Below, piece after piece: positions 15,881 to 17,813 of a DNA stretch of 17,813 nucleotides. A program made the translations under genes and the position numbers. This DNA comes from Candidatus Poribacteria bacterium. Lineage in GTDB: Bacteria > Poribacteria > WGA-4E > GCA-2687025. The stretch is taken from assembly GCA_002687025.1 (NCBI GenBank), contig NYZG01000379.1, positions 1 to 17,813 on the forward strand. The letters are read 5' to 3'. Under the pieces are notes generated by a model, which searched no databases, was not told the origin of the DNA, and saw only the letters and a program-made list of their open reading frames with translations. The stretch's first letter is position 1. Every line of letters begins with the position of its first letter.

Positions 15881-15909
15881 AGAAAAGAGGCAGGCGACGG
15901 CCTGCCTCT
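15881..15909 (-). terminator. Rho-independent terminator of the GFA / C39-like transcript
   Basis: On the minus strand AGAGGCAGGC and GCCTGCCTCT pair perfectly (10 bp, CGTC loop; arms 15909-15900 and 15895-15886), followed by TTTTCT. It lies 35-63 nt beyond the stop of the C39-like gene. This is the clearest intrinsic terminator in the window, and it separates that unit from the sigma factor. Confidence 0.9.
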
Positions 15910-15943
15910 CCGCGTAACCAATCGTACGATCGGGCGGCGAGAA

Positions 15944-17080
15944 TCAGTTGAGCGCCTGAGCGGCGCTTTCCATCTCCGCCGCGGCCTGACTCTCCAGTTC
16001 GACGATCTCCTCGATCACGCCAGCCAACGCGCCACGCCCCGCCGCGGACGCGATCGCGTCCTCGCTTAGGTCCACGCCTTCGAGAGCCCGCACGACCGCC
16101 TCATAGCTCCGAGCGGCGGCGCCCAGATGCGTCGCCACGGACTCGGGATGGCGTTCGCTCATCGCGTCGAGATACCGGATCGCGCTGCGCCGGTTGATCC
16201 CGAGCTGGTACACGACGTTGCGGTGCCAACGCGCCTGCCCGAGATTCTCGGCGTCCTCCAGGGCCTCGATCCAGGCGGCGTACGTCTTGACGCCCGTGCG
16301 CCAACGTTCACCGTATTCGGCGTGTCGTACGGTGTAGCGGGAGCCATCGGGCGTCGACGGGGCGAGTACTTCGTCCCGATGAAGTGCGACCGCGTAGCGC
16401 AAAGCCTCGGCGTCCGCGGTCGTGCGGTCGAGCTGCCGCGTCGTGTCGCCCGGCACGAGCAGGTTGTAGGGGTAGCCGTCCGTGAGTCGGACGATCTCGC
16501 GTTCGGCGCCGCATGCCCACGCGCCGATTACCGGCGGATCGCCGTCGTCAACGTCGGTTACGACGAACCACGTCCCGTGCTGCGCGATGCCCGGCATGCC
16601 CCGGCTAAGGGAGTCATCCACCACCGGCGCCAACCACTTGCGGTAGTACGCGGCCGGATCATCGCGGTACGCGACGTAGCCACCTGCCTCATGGCTTGGC
16701 AGCACGTCCCGCAACTCCCGACCGACCGCCTTCTCCAGGAAGTCGAGCCGAATGGTCATGCCCACCGGCTCCAACGGCCACCACCCGACATCCACCGCGC
16801 CGTCGATGAGATTCGTGCTGTCTTCCTCGCCCTGCGCAATGAACGCCTGCCCTGAGTCGCCCATGATCGTGTCGTAATCGACGTCGTGGCCGAGGAACTC
16901 AAGCACCGCCGCCAGCCCTCGGGCGCAACTGTTGTTGTCGGCGTGTCCAACGGGAACCCATTCCGCCAGTCTCGCGCGCGCGGCCGCGTTGTCGACGCCC
17001 GCGTCCGCTTCGTTCGCAGCCGCCGTTCCGGCCGTCGCCCCGTAGACGCACATTCCGAAAGCAAGAATCCACCTGGCCAT
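15944..17080 (-). CDS. Secreted C39-like (papain-fold) cysteine-peptidase-related protein
   Basis: The product has 378 residues. The N-terminus is a short signal peptide (hydrophobic 4-20, AxA-type site near TAAANE), so export is likely. NNSCARGLAAVLEFLGHDVD (49-68) followed by YDTIMGDSGQAF (69-80) matches the active-site cysteine helix of C39/BtrH-like proteins, with C52 as the putative nucleophile. H168 in GMPGIAQHGTWFVVTDVDDG (161-180) is the likely catalytic histidine, with D177-D181 as candidate acid partners. The C-terminal third (about 250-378) is helical with regular spacing (ALEDAENLGQARWHRNVV, then RRSAIRYLDAM), possibly a repeat-type helical domain. The substrate is unknown; it may be a non-peptidase relative. 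The start uses AGGAAGG about 10 nt before ATG 17080. It follows the GFA gene by 81 bp and ends in a strong terminator. Confidence 0.72.
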   Translation of the reverse strand: MARWILAFGMCVYGATAGTAAANEADAGVDNAAARARLAEWVPVGHADNNSCARGLAAVLEFLGHDVDYDTIMGDSGQAFIAQGEEDSTNLIDGAVDVGWWPLEPVGMTIRLDFLEKAVGRELRDVLPSHEAGGYVAYRDDPAAYYRKWLAPVVDDSLSRGMPGIAQHGTWFVVTDVDDGDPPVIGAWACGAEREIVRLTDGYPYNLLVPGDTTRQLDRTTADAEALRYAVALHRDEVLAPSTPDGSRYTVRHAEYGERWRTGVKTYAAWIEALEDAENLGQARWHRNVVYQLGINRRSAIRYLDAMSERHPESVATHLGAAARSYEAVVRALEGVDLSEDAIASAAGRGALAGVIEEIVELESQAAAEMESAAQALN

Positions 17081-17161
17081 GTCGCCGTCGCCTTCCTACG
17101 CTCGTGTGAAGCCCTTCGCCCAGAGTCGCCGCGGCCGCGGATGTCGGCCGGTGTGTCGGTA

Positions 17162-17539
17162 TCAGCTATCCACCCAGGAGAGCTTCTCCTCCTCCCAGAT
17201 GACCCCGTCCGGCGGGAAACGCTCGGGATCGTCTAGGCTGCCCGTCGTGATGCCGACCTCCGAGTCGCCGTCCGACTCGTACGTGAGTTGCGTGCCGCAT
17301 CTGCCGCAGAACCCGCGTCGAGTGGGCACGCCATCGTCGCGGGTGTACGCATAGGTCGTGGGCTTGCCGCGCGTGAACGCGAGGTCGTCCGACTCGACCA
17401 GCACCCACGCCACGGACGGCGCGCCGCCCGCCCGGCGGCAGTTGCCGCAGTGGCACAGTCCGCCACGCACCACGTTCCCGCCGAGACGATACCGAACGTC
17501 GCCACAGAGACAGCCGCCGTCTACAGGATTCGTCGCCAT
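17162..17539 (-). CDS. GFA / CENP-V domain zinc protein
   Basis: The product has 125 residues and belongs to the glutathione-dependent formaldehyde-activating (GFA) superfamily of small zinc proteins. The zinc ligands are all visible: GGCLCGDVRY (C10, C12), LCHCGNCRRAGG (C29, C31, C34) and FCGRCGTQLTY (C78, C81). The typical SLDDPERF strand follows. The prototype enzyme joins formaldehyde to glutathione, although that activity is disputed, and most bacterial members have no proven substrate. Length is normal and nothing is missing. The ribosome site (GGGGAAG) before ATG 17539 is modest. It is the first gene of a probable two-gene transcript with the C39-like protein. Confidence 0.93.
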   Translation of the reverse strand: MATNPVDGGCLCGDVRYRLGGNVVRGGLCHCGNCRRAGGAPSVAWVLVESDDLAFTRGKPTTYAYTRDDGVPTRRGFCGRCGTQLTYESDGDSEVGITTGSLDDPERFPPDGVIWEEEKLSWVDS

Positions 17540-17635
17540 TGTCTTCCCCGTTCGCCTACACGCACCTTAACGTCGGACTCGCTGCCCCGGTGTCATGCGC
17601 GCGATTTCGTCGTGGGTGGTCGTGACTCCATCACG

Positions 17636-17664
17636 CTAATGGGCGCCGGCGCGAACGGCGTCAA
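17636..17664 (-). promoter_or_regulatory. Candidate promoter for the GFA gene
   Basis: On the minus strand TTGACG (17664-17659) is followed after 17 nt by CATTAG (17641-17636). The -35 is good and the -10 weak. It lies about 97 nt upstream of the GFA start. The 274 bp at this edge hold no gene that I can support. Confidence 0.3.
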
Positions 17665-17744
17665 TCGCCGATGGGCGTCACCAGGCTGGTAGGCGTGCCC
17701 TCGGCGGTGATCGCGGCCCGGCCATAGCCGGACCGGGTGTCAAC

Positions 17745-17774
17745 TTGACCGCTTTCGGCCCGGTTTGGTAGAGT
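17745..17774 (+). promoter_or_regulatory. Candidate rightward promoter at the window edge
   Basis: TTGACC (17745-17750) and TAGAGT (17769-17774) are 18 nt apart on the plus strand. It would drive a gene beginning beyond the window. It is the only plus-strand signal right of the kinase gene and would make the locus divergent with GFA. Confidence 0.35.
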
Positions 17775-17813
17775 GACGCACACCGTGCGGAACGGGCCTG
17801 GGATCGGAGAGTC

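Noticed and set aside
15732..15921. 63-codon N-terminal extension of the sigma factor
   Set aside because: It would run through the intrinsic terminator and is not sigma-like; the ATG at 15732 gives a normal-length ECF sigma.

Overview
The window is GC-rich, tightly packed bacterial chromosome. The gene content is a CBM plus GH113-like secreted glycosidase, a Gfo/Idh/MocA oxidoreductase paired with a PhyH-type dioxygenase, an ECF sigma factor, GFA and C39-like proteins, and a bacteriohemerythrin fusion. This mix is familiar from uncultured, often marine or sponge-associated lineages such as Poribacteria or Latescibacteria. That placement is an inference from gene content. There is no rRNA, tRNA or marker gene to settle it, and there is no CRISPR array.

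Layout. At the left edge a secreted glycosidase-like gene runs leftward off the window (1-848) and is divergent from a rightward pair: an ABC-F ATPase and a small signal-peptide protein with a YdhR-like domain (1073-3135). After a 373-bp gap comes a cytosolic HAMP-GAF histidine kinase (3509-4882). It converges on a leftward gene for a four-module protein: metallo-beta-lactamase fold, two cyclic-nucleotide-binding-like domains and a C-terminal hemerythrin (4984-7599). Upstream of that lies a large MscS-family channel (7805-9469), then a decayed IS3-family insertion (about 9527-10222).

The rest of the window reads leftward in short units: ComM/YifB-type AAA+ ATPase (10249-11781); a two-gene metabolic unit of Gfo/Idh/MocA oxidoreductase and PhyH dioxygenase (13809-11953); an ECF sigma factor followed 19 bp later by an unrecognised soluble protein (15732-14019); and a GFA-family zinc protein followed by a secreted C39-like cysteine-peptidase-fold protein (17539-15944). 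The last of these ends in a clear intrinsic terminator. A promoter-like sequence pointing right sits at the right edge, and its gene lies outside the window.

How the genes may work together. The most notable item is the MBL-CNB-CNB-hemerythrin fusion. All seven canonical diiron ligands and the HxHxDH hydrolase motif are visible, so it looks like an O2/NO/redox- and nucleotide-responsive metallohydrolase or sensor. It lies next to an orphan soluble kinase with a GAF sensor domain and downstream of a mechanosensitive channel. The sigma factor with its soluble partner, which has no sign of being a membrane anti-sigma factor, is a second unit worth attention. These functional links are inferences from adjacency and domain content.
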